From positions 110,886-174,885 of IMG/VR virus record IMGVR_UViG_3300005663_000029: 64,000 nucleotides of DNA; one strand, written 5' to 3'. The position numbers and the translations under genes were made by a program. The notes under the pieces were generated by a model. The model searched no databases and had not been told where the DNA came from. It saw nothing but the letters and a program-made list of their open reading frames with translations. Shown here one piece after another: positions 43,316-52,741 of the stretch. Every line of letters starts with the position of its first letter. Position 1 is the stretch's first letter. Source of the DNA: a virus.

Positions 43316-46152
43316 GAAATATCAGTTAACTCTACCTGATCTGTGTCTAATAAAAATCTCTTAGTTCTAGAACTCAATATAATTTGTGATATAGAACGTA
43401 TAGTCTTGTAACTACGCTGTTCGTCAATCTCTATCACTACTAATTCGAACGGAAGTTCTACAAAACTAGCCCCATTACCTTGTAAAACTTTTTGTACTTC
43501 AAAAGCTTCTAAAGGATCTAACGATCCGACCCCTTCTATATACTCCTCCATACCATTTACCACAGCTAGCTCGTCAACTATAGTCTCAGTCTTGTAGTTA
43601 ATTTTTAGCCTCACGAACGCAGGTAGGAAGTGACGTATCATTACATCTTCTACAACGACTCGGTTAATATCTGAAGTCACGAAATCTTGGATTTCGTTTA
43701 AACCACTACCATACTCATAGTTCAGTCGCACACTGTTGTTTGAAATAAACAACGTGTAATCATCAAACGTCGATGTGAAACCTATAGTTAGTTCTTCGTA
43801 AACAGAAAAGGAGAATTTATCATTGGCCGTTTCTAAGTACCAACCTTCACTGAAGTAATTACCGTCTACAACCACTAACTCAGTGTCTTCTGAAAAATTA
43901 CCTGTGTTGTCGATAGGGTCTGCATAGCAAAGCATGTCGAAGTAATAAAGTCCGTTATCTTTACCTCTGGCTTCCATAAATGCTTTACTGGTTCCTGGGC
44001 TTATAACCCAGTCAATGATTGTGTCGGTAACAGGAGCAGCAGTAGGTCTGTATCCATAGTCAGTAGCTACAATCGGAGTGAGGTCTTGTCGTACGATAGT
44101 AATCTTCGCAATACCGGATATGTCTGTGCTAGGTACGATATCGGTAATAATATATTGAGGTGATTGAGGAACACCGGCTATTACATCTGTTAAAATACTT
44201 CCTACTTCTACATTATCCCACGATGTATTGCCGGAAGGAAGCTCAAATATAGTAGCATTCCCTGAAGGGTCTACTGTACCTTCTGCAGTTGCTTGAGCAT
44301 AACCCGAAGTAGGGTTACCAAAATCGGCATCAACACCAATACGTATAGGGAACACCTTGATACCATCGTCAGTTTCAAATTCAGTTCCTCCATCTAAGTC
44401 TAAATTTGTCGAAAACGATGTCGGATCTAAAAAGTAAAACCTAACAGTTCCTGTAGCGTGATCAGTGCCTGGGCCAATACCATTTGGACCTCCACCGCCT
44501 ACGAAAGTGGCAGTACGTATATCAACAGGATCCTTTTTAGGTATGATCTCTCCAGTAGGTTGGAGACTTAACTGATCTATACGTTCGACAGAAACCATTC
44601 TTACTAAGGGTTTACTGACCAAATTCAAAAGTGACTCTGGGTCTTGAACAGCTATCACCTGTACAGGGTTTGTAGGGCTGATTGTCACAAGGTCATAAGA
44701 TCCAACAGAAAGGTCGGTCTCTTTGATGTAGATATCGGTCTTACCGCCAACAGCGACCTCATTAGGATCTGTCAGCAATGGTGCTGGTCCTAAAAAACCT
44801 CCAGGGATATCTGAGATAGATAACTGTTCTAAATCAGTAGAGAAATTATACCGGTATGTCGCTTTGATAACGTCCGACACAATTGGTGCTGAAACATTTT
44901 CGATAAAGTTATAGTCAGGTCCTGTACCGAAAGTCCAAGTAGGGTCTATAACATCGTTAATATATACGTCTAACGGTAAACTTGGATCAGCAGGACCTAT
45001 AGGTAACCTAAATTTCTTTAATGGCTCTCTAGTCCAACTTCCTGTTTCGTCAGCTACAAAACTTATAGGGATGTCATACGTATGTGGAGTCACGTTTGAT
45101 AGAACACTAACTCCGTTATAGCTGGTTGTTAATGTGATATTAACTTCGTTTTCATTCTCTAATCCATGATCGGGCGAAATTACGGTAGTAGTTAATCCTC
45201 CTCCAGAGGAGATAGTTCCTGTAATAGACCCCGCTGGGTCAGCTGTAACAATAGTTACCGCTATACGTTCTAGTATCACAAAGTCTTCAAGAACCCCCGT
45301 TATACGGTCTCTTCGCATTTCAGAGTTGCCGTAAGCTACTACCTCAATATCGTTAACAGCAAGAAAGTTGTCAGGTAGAACAAAGTTGATTCCTTTGAGC
45401 GTATTGATATCCCGAACAGTCAAACTGTTAGCAGCTACTGCTGCCAGATCCTCGTTAGTCTGGGGAGTTCTTCCGTCTTTAAACTGTTCTCTGTTAGTGA
45501 CCTTTATAGGGCCAGGTAAAAGTCCTTCGATAGTAGTTACTTGATTTATATCTATGTTGTACTCATCACCCTCGTTCTCAGCAATTACAGCTACATCTAC
45601 GTAGAACCTTGAACCGTCTACATTAAAAGACATATCTTCTGCCGAAATATTGGTAGTAGTAGATGGGAAGAAGGCTAAGTCATTTATAGCTAGAACTCTG
45701 TTCAATGGAGACACGGATAGAGCGACCGGATTTATATAATAGATTCTGATATTCCCAGTAGATTTGTCTCCCGAAATTCTTTCGATGAAAAAATTGGCTA
45801 CTAATGCGTCCATCTCATCTTCAGACATGATATCAGCATTTCGTAAAGACATACTTTTACGTAGAGCAACCAACTCATTCCTCAGAGGAGCAAAAATATG
45901 TGTAGCTATATTTACAGAAGTAGCGCCTAAAGCGGACCCTCCATCTGTAGATAATTGAGGGTCTATAGTTTTTATACGATCCTTAATGAGTTGCTCGACA
46001 CTGACTTCTACAGGGTTACTACCAACACGATCCAACATAGGCTGAATCACGTTAATGTCCCATTGAGATCCTACAGAGGTATCTACCGTGCTATCCATAG
46101 TAAGAATTAAGTCTTCTATAAATGACCGTAGTTGCGTATTAACTGCTGGCAT
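43312..46152 (-). CDS. Baseplate J / gp6-like wedge protein (946 aa)
   Basis: A long protein with the core of the baseplate J family (P2 gpJ, T4 gp6): an N-terminal helical part, then beta domain with G-D-E-Y-N-I-D-I-N-Q-V, then V-T-N-R-E-Q-F-K-D-G-R-T-P-Q-T-N-E-D and L-T-V-R-D-I-N-T-L-K-G, the typical order of J proteins (strand, G-x-N, N, D/G-x-E/D). At 946 residues it is two to three times gpJ length, with large inserted beta domains in the C-terminal half, closer to T4 gp6 and jumbo-phage homologues. It forms the wedge ring that changes shape before sheath contraction. The gp25-like gene lies just upstream. Confidence 0.8.
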   Translation of the reverse strand: MPAVNTQLRSFIEDLILTMDSTVDTSVGSQWDINVIQPMLDRVGSNPVEVSVEQLIKDRIKTIDPQLSTDGGSALGATSVNIATHIFAPLRNELVALRKSMSLRNADIMSEDEMDALVANFFIERISGDKSTGNIRIYYINPVALSVSPLNRVLAINDLAFFPSTTTNISAEDMSFNVDGSRFYVDVAVIAENEGDEYNIDINQVTTIEGLLPGPIKVTNREQFKDGRTPQTNEDLAAVAANSLTVRDINTLKGINFVLPDNFLAVNDIEVVAYGNSEMRRDRITGVLEDFVILERIAVTIVTADPAGSITGTISSGGGLTTTVISPDHGLENENEVNITLTTSYNGVSVLSNVTPHTYDIPISFVADETGSWTREPLKKFRLPIGPADPSLPLDVYINDVIDPTWTFGTGPDYNFIENVSAPIVSDVIKATYRYNFSTDLEQLSISDIPGGFLGPAPLLTDPNEVAVGGKTDIYIKETDLSVGSYDLVTISPTNPVQVIAVQDPESLLNLVSKPLVRMVSVERIDQLSLQPTGEIIPKKDPVDIRTATFVGGGGPNGIGPGTDHATGTVRFYFLDPTSFSTNLDLDGGTEFETDDGIKVFPIRIGVDADFGNPTSGYAQATAEGTVDPSGNATIFELPSGNTSWDNVEVGSILTDVIAGVPQSPQYIITDIVPSTDISGIAKITIVRQDLTPIVATDYGYRPTAAPVTDTIIDWVISPGTSKAFMEARGKDNGLYYFDMLCYADPIDNTGNFSEDTELVVVDGNYFSEGWYLETANDKFSFSVYEELTIGFTSTFDDYTLFISNNSVRLNYEYGSGLNEIQDFVTSDINRVVVEDVMIRHFLPAFVRLKINYKTETIVDELAVVNGMEEYIEGVGSLDPLEAFEVQKVLQGNGASFVELPFELVVIEIDEQRSYKTIRSISQIILSSRTKRFLLDTDQVELTDIS

Positions 46153-46161
46153 TTTTTTGTC

Positions 46162-46602
46162 CTATACTAATATACCGACTAGGCTGAACACGCCTTCTGC
46201 GTTAACCAGCCTAACCTCTATAAATATCGTTGTTAAAGCTTTCACATACGAAGCCTGTATTAGCGTTAAACTAAGTAATGTTTCACTAAGCGATACAGGC
46301 TCTCCAGCTTGTAAATTAAAAATCTGACGTTCTACCGTAGTTACGGAGTTACCTATAGCGGTCATCATACCAGCTATGTGAGGCTTGTCCATCGTCTTAC
46401 CTATAAGAGACTTCAACCCTCCTCCTAAACCAGGATTAAGAATATCAGTTCCTTGATCAGATAAAAGCAGCATCACTACCTTCTGAGTTAATTTGTCAAT
46501 CCCAGATAACACACCTGGATCTGCACCAAATCCCCAGAGAGCAGTTCTCTGGTAATCTCCGGGTCCTGGTATGAATGTAATTAAACCTAAATCTAAACTC
46601 AT
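46162..46602 (-). CDS. gp25-like baseplate wedge protein
   Basis: A 146-residue protein immediately upstream of the J-like gene, as in most contractile-tail phages (gpW/gp25 next to gpJ/gp6). It has the family core I-x-x-L-L-L-S-x-Q-G-T-D-I-L-N-P-x-L-G-G-G-L (about 44-66) instead of the classic I-L-T-x-x-G-E-R-x-x-x-P-x-F-G; the E-P-x motif of gp25 appears as GEPVSL (about 100). It links the inner baseplate to the sheath. Overlaps upstream gene by four bases. Confidence 0.7.
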   Translation of the reverse strand: MSLDLGLITFIPGPGDYQRTALWGFGADPGVLSGIDKLTQKVVMLLLSDQGTDILNPGLGGGLKSLIGKTMDKPHIAGMMTAIGNSVTTVERQIFNLQAGEPVSLSETLLSLTLIQASYVKALTTIFIEVRLVNAEGVFSLVGILV

Positions 46603-46856
46603 AAGAAAGACCCACTAGAAAGTACTTGTTCAAAATATTCAATAGCCGCATCCAGCCCATTACTTATAAGTTCTAATCTAGCAAGTTTACCTGGCTTACC
46701 TGTATCGGCTACTACCTCATCTTGAATAACAGAAACAGCCTCCTGGACTAGCTCATCTATAGTTAGCGCAGAGATACTTTCAGTAGTCTGCTGACTACGT
46801 GCAAAAGAAGCTGCATTAAAAGCTCCTATTAGAACTACTCTAGGTAATACGCTCAC
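46599..46856 (-). CDS. Hypothetical protein (85 aa)
   Basis: A small helical protein coupled to both neighbours by four-base overlaps (ATGA). N-terminal segment SVLPRVVLIGAFNAASFA is mildly hydrophobic, then acidic helices. No domain recognised. Its place between a large tail protein and the gp25-like gene suggests a baseplate component or chaperone. Confidence 0.6.
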   Translation of the reverse strand: MSVLPRVVLIGAFNAASFARSQQTTESISALTIDELVQEAVSVIQDEVVADTGKPGKLARLELISNGLDAAIEYFEQVLSSGSFL

Positions 46857-49201
46857 TGCACAAGTCCTTCCATTTCTTGCATCATAGCATTAGTCGCAGA
46901 AGTAAAATTAGAGTTCGTCGACGACTTTTCAAAGGTTAAGCCGAAGAAGGAAAGAAGGTCTGCCTCTAATAGAATTCTAGCTGACCTGTCTAATCCTTGG
47001 TCGTCCAATATACCAAAAATACTGTCTACCTCAATAGCTCTGGCAACAGGCCCTAAATACGTACTTGCTTCAGATATCCACAAGTTTATACCAGAAGATT
47101 GTGAATCGACTTCTGCTTGAGCAGCTATGATATCAGCAGAGTCTTTAGATCTAACAGCTGCAGCAGCCAGTGATCTTAAATCGTCGAAAGAAGATTTTAA
47201 GCCAAACGAATAATACCTGTAGTCAGACTCAATAACAGTGCCCGCTACAGGAGGTGTGCTGAAAATAATTTTACCTTCTAATTCATCGACAGAGTATAAA
47301 AGTTGACTGACTTTTACAGAGTCCGCGTAGACAGATGTAAATAATCGTACAACAGTACCTTGAGAAGATTGGGCTGTAGGTAAATCAAATTCTGTAATAA
47401 ATTCGTCACCAGACCCAAGAGATTCCAAAAGTACCTCAGTTGAGATGCTATCTATAAAGGATAAAAAGTTTGGGTGAAAAGGGCTTCCTCTCTTAATAGA
47501 GAACGTTACTTGATTGAACTTCTCATAGTAGTAAGTAACTAAAACCTCAGTACCTATTGGTGACGCTTTTGGGGCAAACGATAACTGATCTGTGGTAGCT
47601 GTGTAATCAACTATATAGTAGTCTTTCCTTGAAATCAGAACAGCACTGTCCAGATAAATGACCTCTGACCCATCTTTGATTTCAATAAATGTCCCTGTAA
47701 GACTAGCTGTAACATCCAGATCGAATATAAGATTAGAGTTATCTGGTATCGGGGTGACAGTTTCTCCGACTATAGCACTCTCATGTCTATACACAATCTG
47801 ATTAGCAGCTGTAAGTATGGTTACAGTTCCGGTACCATAATCAATTAAATAATCAGTTCCTCTAATTAGGGCAGGTCCTCCATTTGTCACTACTTCACTA
47901 CCGGCAATAACAGGAGAGTACACAGTACTTTGTGGAGAACCTGTCAAGGCCTCTGTCTCCTCTACAATACGTATGTAGTCAGCCTCGATTACTTGACCTA
48001 CATCTGGGGCAGCGAAGGCTGTAATATCTACTAAACCTGTTGTAGGGGTAACAACTGTATCTGCATCTGGTACAGGAACTCCTCCGATGGTCACAGACAA
48101 CTGGGTCTCATCTAACTCAACAAAACCACCAGTAGGTGTAACAGTGTAATCAGTTACATAGGTAGGGCTGGTGGGGCTATTGATAAAAGAATCTGAGTCT
48201 TGAAACATCATCGGTATCTGCCGATCTAACTCAATCGAGACACCTGAGATAGAAATGTTATTGAGAATCTCTACTATTTCAAACAACTCCCCAGATAAAG
48301 CTGCAGGGGTTATGATTTCTAGATAATCTTTAGCTTGAACCCCTTGAGCTAATAAATCTTCTGAAGCTACATCTACAATCAAATCTCCTACCTGTTCACC
48401 GTCTATGAAATCTAAATCACCAGTAAACGGCCCAGCCAAAAACTCGACAAACTCAGGTGCAGAGAATTCTAAAATAGTAGCTAAAGAGTTTTTCCCAGAC
48501 ACCAACTCTAAGAAGTAATCCCTACTTAATGCAGCTTGCTCAGATATAACACTATTAGCCAAAGTATCTCTAATAAGGATAATGCTTTCTCGTATCTTTA
48601 TAGTCATACTTTTAGAGGCGCTAAACTTCAGGTTCAACTGATTATAGGCCGCTAAGACACTGCTGATAATATTTATCCTATTCCATAATATAACCAGAGA
48701 GTCCTCAAGAGAATCTACTCCTGAGATGACCCCGGCAATAGAGTTTGTTGCTCCTTGTGCAGTAACATTCTCTTTTATAGGACCGACCAGGAACTCGTCT
48801 AAGTCCCCAGTAAATTCAGATAACTTATTAGTAGGATCTAGATTACTGGCAACTGCTGACGTAACACCTACTAGAGACGATAAAGCATCATCTAGCTTGT
48901 TTAAGTTAGTGATTTCTTGGTCACCTGTAATAGCGTCTATTTGATCTATATTGTCATACAAATCAGACAGATCTTCTAAAACCAGACCCATAAAACCACT
49001 CCCTAAATTATCAGAGGCGAGTTTGGTTAAGTAAAATATGGCTGTAGAATTAAGAAGGAACCCAAACGTAACGAGGTCTATTAAGTTAGTGTATAAAGAC
49101 TCAACATCTTTGGCTGTACCCTCAATACGGATATAGTCTAGAGATTGAATAAAGAAGTTAGACAGACTATCTACTACCTCCTGTTCTTGATATTCAGCCA
49201 T
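46853..49201 (-). CDS. Large baseplate/tail protein with DYxxDY repeats (782 aa)
   Basis: A 782-residue protein. The first 330 residues are helical and may form an elongated core; the middle (about 350-640) is beta-rich with several hairpin units of the shared tail motif (DYLIDYGTGTVTI at about 47815-47856; DYYIVDYTATTDQLSF; YSVDELEGKIIFSTPP); the last 140 residues are helical again. So the beta repeats look inserted in a helical protein. It ends with a Met/Gln-rich tail and overlaps neighbours by one to four bases. Structural role inferred. Confidence 0.6.
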   Translation of the reverse strand: MAEYQEQEVVDSLSNFFIQSLDYIRIEGTAKDVESLYTNLIDLVTFGFLLNSTAIFYLTKLASDNLGSGFMGLVLEDLSDLYDNIDQIDAITGDQEITNLNKLDDALSSLVGVTSAVASNLDPTNKLSEFTGDLDEFLVGPIKENVTAQGATNSIAGVISGVDSLEDSLVILWNRINIISSVLAAYNQLNLKFSASKSMTIKIRESIILIRDTLANSVISEQAALSRDYFLELVSGKNSLATILEFSAPEFVEFLAGPFTGDLDFIDGEQVGDLIVDVASEDLLAQGVQAKDYLEIITPAALSGELFEIVEILNNISISGVSIELDRQIPMMFQDSDSFINSPTSPTYVTDYTVTPTGGFVELDETQLSVTIGGVPVPDADTVVTPTTGLVDITAFAAPDVGQVIEADYIRIVEETEALTGSPQSTVYSPVIAGSEVVTNGGPALIRGTDYLIDYGTGTVTILTAANQIVYRHESAIVGETVTPIPDNSNLIFDLDVTASLTGTFIEIKDGSEVIYLDSAVLISRKDYYIVDYTATTDQLSFAPKASPIGTEVLVTYYYEKFNQVTFSIKRGSPFHPNFLSFIDSISTEVLLESLGSGDEFITEFDLPTAQSSQGTVVRLFTSVYADSVKVSQLLYSVDELEGKIIFSTPPVAGTVIESDYRYYSFGLKSSFDDLRSLAAAAVRSKDSADIIAAQAEVDSQSSGINLWISEASTYLGPVARAIEVDSIFGILDDQGLDRSARILLEADLLSFFGLTFEKSSTNSNFTSATNAMMQEMEGLVQ

Positions 49202-49728
49202 TAAGATGAGACCTCATAAACCTGTAGTTCGTTTTGTGGGAAAAATAGTTGAAAGTCATCATTAGGTATAGAAGTTAGTAGGTTCGGTAATTTAAACCCA
49301 CGCTCTGCACTGAGGTAGGTTTTTAAGGTAATGCAGTTCTCTTTAGTCAGTTTCAAGAGTTGTTCTTTTAACGCTTGCGGGTTGTAGTCGACACTCTCGC
49401 ACATACCTTCAAATGTAAAATCGTAGTCTAGAGGATTGTCGGCAATATTGTTCTTTGAGAAGATCCATGTGTAAGCCTGATACCCCCACTTGAGATCACT
49501 CTGATGCTGTCTGCTAGTTTCTTTTATACCTTCGTAAGTCATTATAGTGAACTGGAGAAAATCTCTTACAGCTCGAAGTAACGTACTCTTTTTCAGATTA
49601 GTAATACGTTCACTCTCATAGTTTTCTGGAAATTCATCTTCGTCGACATCACCATCGTCGCGTACTACACCTACTTCAAGTAGGTCACAGAAGATTTCTT
49701 GAATTAAAATGCTTCTAGGATACCACAT
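49201..49728 (-). CDS. Hypothetical baseplate-cluster protein (175 aa)
   Basis: A 175-residue mainly helical protein with an acidic stretch DDGDVDEDEFPENYE (about 24-38). No family recognised. It overlaps the upstream gene by 14 bases and the downstream one by one base, so it is part of the baseplate/tail transcript. Could be a tail completion or wedge component; nothing more specific is visible. Confidence 0.6.
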   Translation of the reverse strand: MWYPRSILIQEIFCDLLEVGVVRDDGDVDEDEFPENYESERITNLKKSTLLRAVRDFLQFTIMTYEGIKETSRQHQSDLKWGYQAYTWIFSKNNIADNPLDYDFTFEGMCESVDYNPQALKEQLLKLTKENCITLKTYLSAERGFKLPNLLTSIPNDDFQLFFPQNELQVYEVSS

Positions 49729-50575
49729 TTATAAATACTTCCGGCGCTGGGTCAACATCTGGTAGGGGTGTATAAAAAATCCCACCGCTTATTGACGAAG
49801 GACGTACATAGGAACCATCAGTTGTAAACAGAACATAGTTCCCTACTTCTGGATAAGAGACAGTCCCATTAACTGTTATACTAGAATGTCGGTAGCTCAT
49901 TATTGGTGCTGTAGGAGCTACCGTAAACGTAACCAGACCTGTCTCATAGTTGACAGTGTAGTCAGTATCTCGTATCAAAACTACAGATAAGTCTGTGATA
50001 GTCTCACTCTCTGCCAGTAGGTCATCGTTAGCTGTACTCCACTCTTCAGGAACTATTGTAGCAGTCAAACTCTCACCTAAAATTTCGGTTGCCGAGTTTA
50101 TCTCAACATCTCTTGTAACCTCTCTTGTTTGCCCATCTGTAAACAACCCATTGACTATTATAGAAAGACTCTCATCAATAGAAAGAGTAGTCTTCTCTAC
50201 TTCAAACTCTATACTTAAAAGTTCAAAAAATACGAGATCGATCAGGTTAATAGTATCGACACTAGGTATTTCTACTTTATATACTGCATCTTCATGACGT
50301 TGAAATACTATGTGGTAACTTGCTCCTCTAAAGGCAAAGAACTCTAAATAACCAAGCTGGTCAGTAGTTACGACCTCTTTACGTTTAAAGATTCCTCTAG
50401 ACTGCACAACTCCAGGAAAGTCAATCATTTGTACTTGAACACGATACTTTATTAGCGGAGTTCCTGTAGCGTCTATGAGCAGGGCTGTAACCCTACACAT
50501 ATCCTGATCGATAGGTAGAGGAGCTTCGGAGCCTCCTCCTAACAGACCTCCACTAAACCATGCTAAAGTATCCAT
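49715..50575 (-). CDS. Ig-like tail protein with one DYxxDY hairpin (286 aa)
   Basis: Residues about 25-125 form an Ig-like/carboxypeptidase-regulatory-like domain (T-A-L-L-I-D-A-T-G-T-P-L ... V-T-T-D-Q-L-G-Y-L-E ... R-G-A-S-Y-H-I), followed by a bacterial Ig-like stretch (TLSIDESLSIIVNGLFTDGQ, about 132-152) and one shared hairpin DYTVNYETGLVTF (about 49925-49965). The first domain matches the C-terminal domain of the 213-residue protein at 52742, so these two proteins are partial paralogues. Likely a decoration or fibre-connection protein. Confidence 0.55.
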   Translation of the reverse strand: MDTLAWFSGGLLGGGSEAPLPIDQDMCRVTALLIDATGTPLIKYRVQVQMIDFPGVVQSRGIFKRKEVVTTDQLGYLEFFAFRGASYHIVFQRHEDAVYKVEIPSVDTINLIDLVFFELLSIEFEVEKTTLSIDESLSIIVNGLFTDGQTREVTRDVEINSATEILGESLTATIVPEEWSTANDDLLAESETITDLSVVLIRDTDYTVNYETGLVTFTVAPTAPIMSYRHSSITVNGTVSYPEVGNYVLFTTDGSYVRPSSISGGIFYTPLPDVDPAPEVFINVVS

Positions 50576-51309
50576 TAGACAAGCTCGATTACTGGAGTAG
50601 AGTCAATAAGATTACCACTAGCGTCATAGGTAAAATAGTAAGCGATTTGCTTAGTAGGAAGATGTTCTAAAGGAAACACAATTTTATTTACAGCCCCTGA
50701 TTTCACATTACGTATATTTACCGGCACATCTGCAAAAACCACTGAGCCTGACTTAGAGAACTTCGCATACTCGAACGGACCTCTTAAAGATTCATAAGTA
50801 ATCAGGGATCCGTCTACTGGAGCTGTCTCAAATTCAAAAGTTCTAGCAGAACGATTTAATTTAACCTCGTCACCATCACCGGAAAATATTTCTCCAGAAT
50901 CAACCACTTTTAAGTAAACAGGATTGTCTGTAGCATCTGAAGTCACATCTGCTTTTACAAGTACTAACTCTAATAGCGAATTGAGGACACTCAGATCCTT
51001 GATAAAAAATACAGTAGTTACACCGTCTCCTAGAACAATTCCAGGAGCGTTCTCGCCTTGTTCTGCATCATAGTATGGAACCCCATCTATAAATGAAGAC
51101 CTAGTACCGTTAATAATTAAATCAAGATCTGGAAATACTACTGTCTCATTGTACGCTCCCATACCCAGATTAAGCTGGTGAGGAAGAGAGGCTACCATTT
51201 GTGTAAGGGCAAATGTAACAGTAAGAAAAGCATTATCCCAATCCAGTCCTGTATTGGCATCTAAGCCTAACGGAGAAACGAACCATTGTTTTCTAATAAC
51301 AGGCGGCAT
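50575..51309 (-). CDS. Tail protein with beta-helix-like N-terminus (244 aa)
   Basis: The N-terminal 60 residues (WFVSPLGLDANTG, then W-x-x-A-F-x-T-V, then GAYNETVVFP) match the usual opening of right-handed parallel beta-helix proteins such as pectate lyase-like and tail-spike folds (VsptGsDaNtG...aF.T...G.Y.E.v). The rest is beta-rich but too short for a full spike, so it may be a remnant or a short helix. Overlaps the upstream and downstream genes by 1 base or has a 1-base gap. Confidence 0.5.
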   Translation of the reverse strand: MPPVIRKQWFVSPLGLDANTGLDWDNAFLTVTFALTQMVASLPHQLNLGMGAYNETVVFPDLDLIINGTRSSFIDGVPYYDAEQGENAPGIVLGDGVTTVFFIKDLSVLNSLLELVLVKADVTSDATDNPVYLKVVDSGEIFSGDGDEVKLNRSARTFEFETAPVDGSLITYESLRGPFEYAKFSKSGSVVFADVPVNIRNVKSGAVNKIVFPLEHLPTKQIAYYFTYDASGNLIDSTPVIELV

Positions 51310-51310
51310 T

Positions 51311-51514
51311 TTAAAGCTCCAGTAATTTGTTAATGTCTGTAGTTACTACAGCTGAAGTAGACGCTGTGGTCTCATCGATTAAGCTGCTAGGTGAGGTTTC
51401 AATAGTGCTGAGGAACACGACTTCCTCATTTAACCTAAGTTGTTCCTTCAATTTCCATTCTGAGAATGATACTTTTAAGATGTTCAGTTGTAAAATAGCT
51501 GTTTCGATACTCAT
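51311..51514 (-). CDS. Hypothetical small protein (67 aa)
   Basis: A 67-residue helical protein with a Ser/Thr-rich second half (TSPSSLIDETTASTSAVVTTD). ATG 51514 overlaps the stop of the sigma-like gene by four bases (ATGA). The coupling to the sigma gene is notable: a small partner such as an anti-sigma would be encoded here, but the sequence shows no such family. Otherwise an ordinary small tail protein. Confidence 0.55.
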   Translation of the reverse strand: MSIETAILQLNILKVSFSEWKLKEQLRLNEEVVFLSTIETSPSSLIDETTASTSAVVTTDINKLLEL

Positions 51515-52329
51515 GTGTATACCTGCATCTTGTTAGCAATCTTCTTCTTTATTCTAGACACCTTCGCTGCGGCCATATTTAACTGTTTAGCTATCGCAGT
51601 AGTACCAAGCTCTTGTTTACCGTGAGCGCCTAGAGTGTATTCGTACACCAGTTTTTCCTCTGGGGTCAGTTCATAATAAATAAGTTTTAAAATATCAGAA
51701 TCCTTACTTCGTTCGAACGTAGTAACAGCCCCTGTTTCTTCTCCTCCAGTAATGTCGGCTCGTATCTCTATTTCTAGCAAAGCTACTTCAGACATCGGCC
51801 AACTCATAAATTCAGACATCTCTTGAGTAGTAGGTTCTCTGCCGTGCATATCATGTAACTCAGTCTTTGCACGTTTAAACTCACCAATCCTACGTTGTCT
51901 TTGTTCAGGTATCTTACCGAAGTTATTATATTTTTTGATGAATCTCCCTACAGATTTTAATTGATGTTGGAGATGTGTACTTAACTTAACCCCATAGGAA
52001 GGGTCGAAGGTGTTTAAGGCTTGGAGAGTCTTTATCTTAACTTCAGCTTCCACTGCGCTTCTTGGTATAGCCCAACTGGTAGCATGTCTTTGGGTATACA
52101 TATTCGTGATGTTAGACAAAGACTTCATCAACGGAGTTAAGTTCTGCTTAGTCGGAGCCTGTTTCCATGTATCGTAAAGTTGAACTTCTTTCTTCTGGCG
52201 ACTTCTTAGTTGAGTAGTAGTTAGAGGGGCAATAGGAGTCATCTTCTTAGCGAAAGACTCTTTCTCTAATACCTCTTCCTCACCATCAAAAAGAAGGTGA
52301 GCAAATTCATCTAATGCTAGATCATTCAT
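51511..52329 (-). CDS. Sigma-70-family RNA polymerase sigma factor
   Basis: A 272-residue protein with the order of sigma-70 regions: region 2 (about 60-136) with L-Q-A-L-N-T-F-D-P-S-Y-G-V-K-L-S-T-H (compare L..A...FDP.RG.KFSTYA in sigma factors) followed by a basic helix like 2.4; region 3 (about 140-190) with GREPTTQEMSEFM; region 4 (about 217-268) with LTPEEKLVYEY and the helix-turn-helix GTTAIAKQLNMAAAKVSRIKKKI. It should direct a core RNA polymerase to promoters. It may serve the phage's own beta-beta' polymerase, the host's, or both. Its location inside a baseplate gene cluster fits late expression or packaging. Residues 1-55 are an extra N-terminal part. Confidence 0.85.
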   Translation of the reverse strand: MNDLALDEFAHLLFDGEEEVLEKESFAKKMTPIAPLTTTQLRSRQKKEVQLYDTWKQAPTKQNLTPLMKSLSNITNMYTQRHATSWAIPRSAVEAEVKIKTLQALNTFDPSYGVKLSTHLQHQLKSVGRFIKKYNNFGKIPEQRQRRIGEFKRAKTELHDMHGREPTTQEMSEFMSWPMSEVALLEIEIRADITGGEETGAVTTFERSKDSDILKLIYYELTPEEKLVYEYTLGAHGKQELGTTAIAKQLNMAAAKVSRIKKKIANKMQVYT

Positions 52330-52335
52330 CGATGC

Positions 52336-52731
52336 TTATAAAACCCATTTACCGCCACGGCGTGTTTTAGTTACAGACCTACCGCCCATCATCATAGTTT
52401 TCTTCTCACCTTCTACAGCAGCCTTTCCGTACCTAGCTGTAACTGACGGCTTCACTCTAGACGCTGTCTGACCTGAGATGTCGACTATACCACGCCCATA
52501 CGCTTGAGAACCTCTCACAGCTCCAGCAGGCCTAATTGTGGTAGTTGCGGCAGGAGATAATAGTGTCTTAGCTTTCTTAGCAGCTCCTGATAATAAACCG
52601 GCTTCTTTTTGTAGTAAGAATCCAGCTAAGATATGGATCTCTTCGATAGATCCCTCTTTAACAAATTCCTGCTCCGGTTTTTCTACCTCTAATATAACAG
52701 CGGCTAATTTACGCATTTCTTCAATATTCAT
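52336..52731 (-). CDS. Hypothetical protein with KEA/KEG motifs (131 aa)
   Basis: A 131-residue protein just upstream of the sigma gene. The N-terminal half is helical and acidic and has EFVKEGS and LLQKEAGLL, the same K-E-A/G tripeptides seen in the 364- and 681-residue proteins. The C-terminal half is basic and Gly/Arg-rich (RSVTKTRRGGKWVL), possibly nucleic-acid binding after processing. Function unknown. Gap to sigma gene 6 bases. Confidence 0.55.
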   Translation of the reverse strand: MNIEEMRKLAAVILEVEKPEQEFVKEGSIEEIHILAGFLLQKEAGLLSGAAKKAKTLLSPAATTTIRPAGAVRGSQAYGRGIVDISGQTASRVKPSVTARYGKAAVEGEKKTMMMGGRSVTKTRRGGKWVL

Positions 52732-52741
52732 TGTTCTTCTC

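Noticed and set aside
50575-51309. Full beta-helix tail spike or depolymerase
   Set aside because: Only the opening motif of the beta-helix family is present and the protein is 244 residues long, too short, with no catalytic residues visible.
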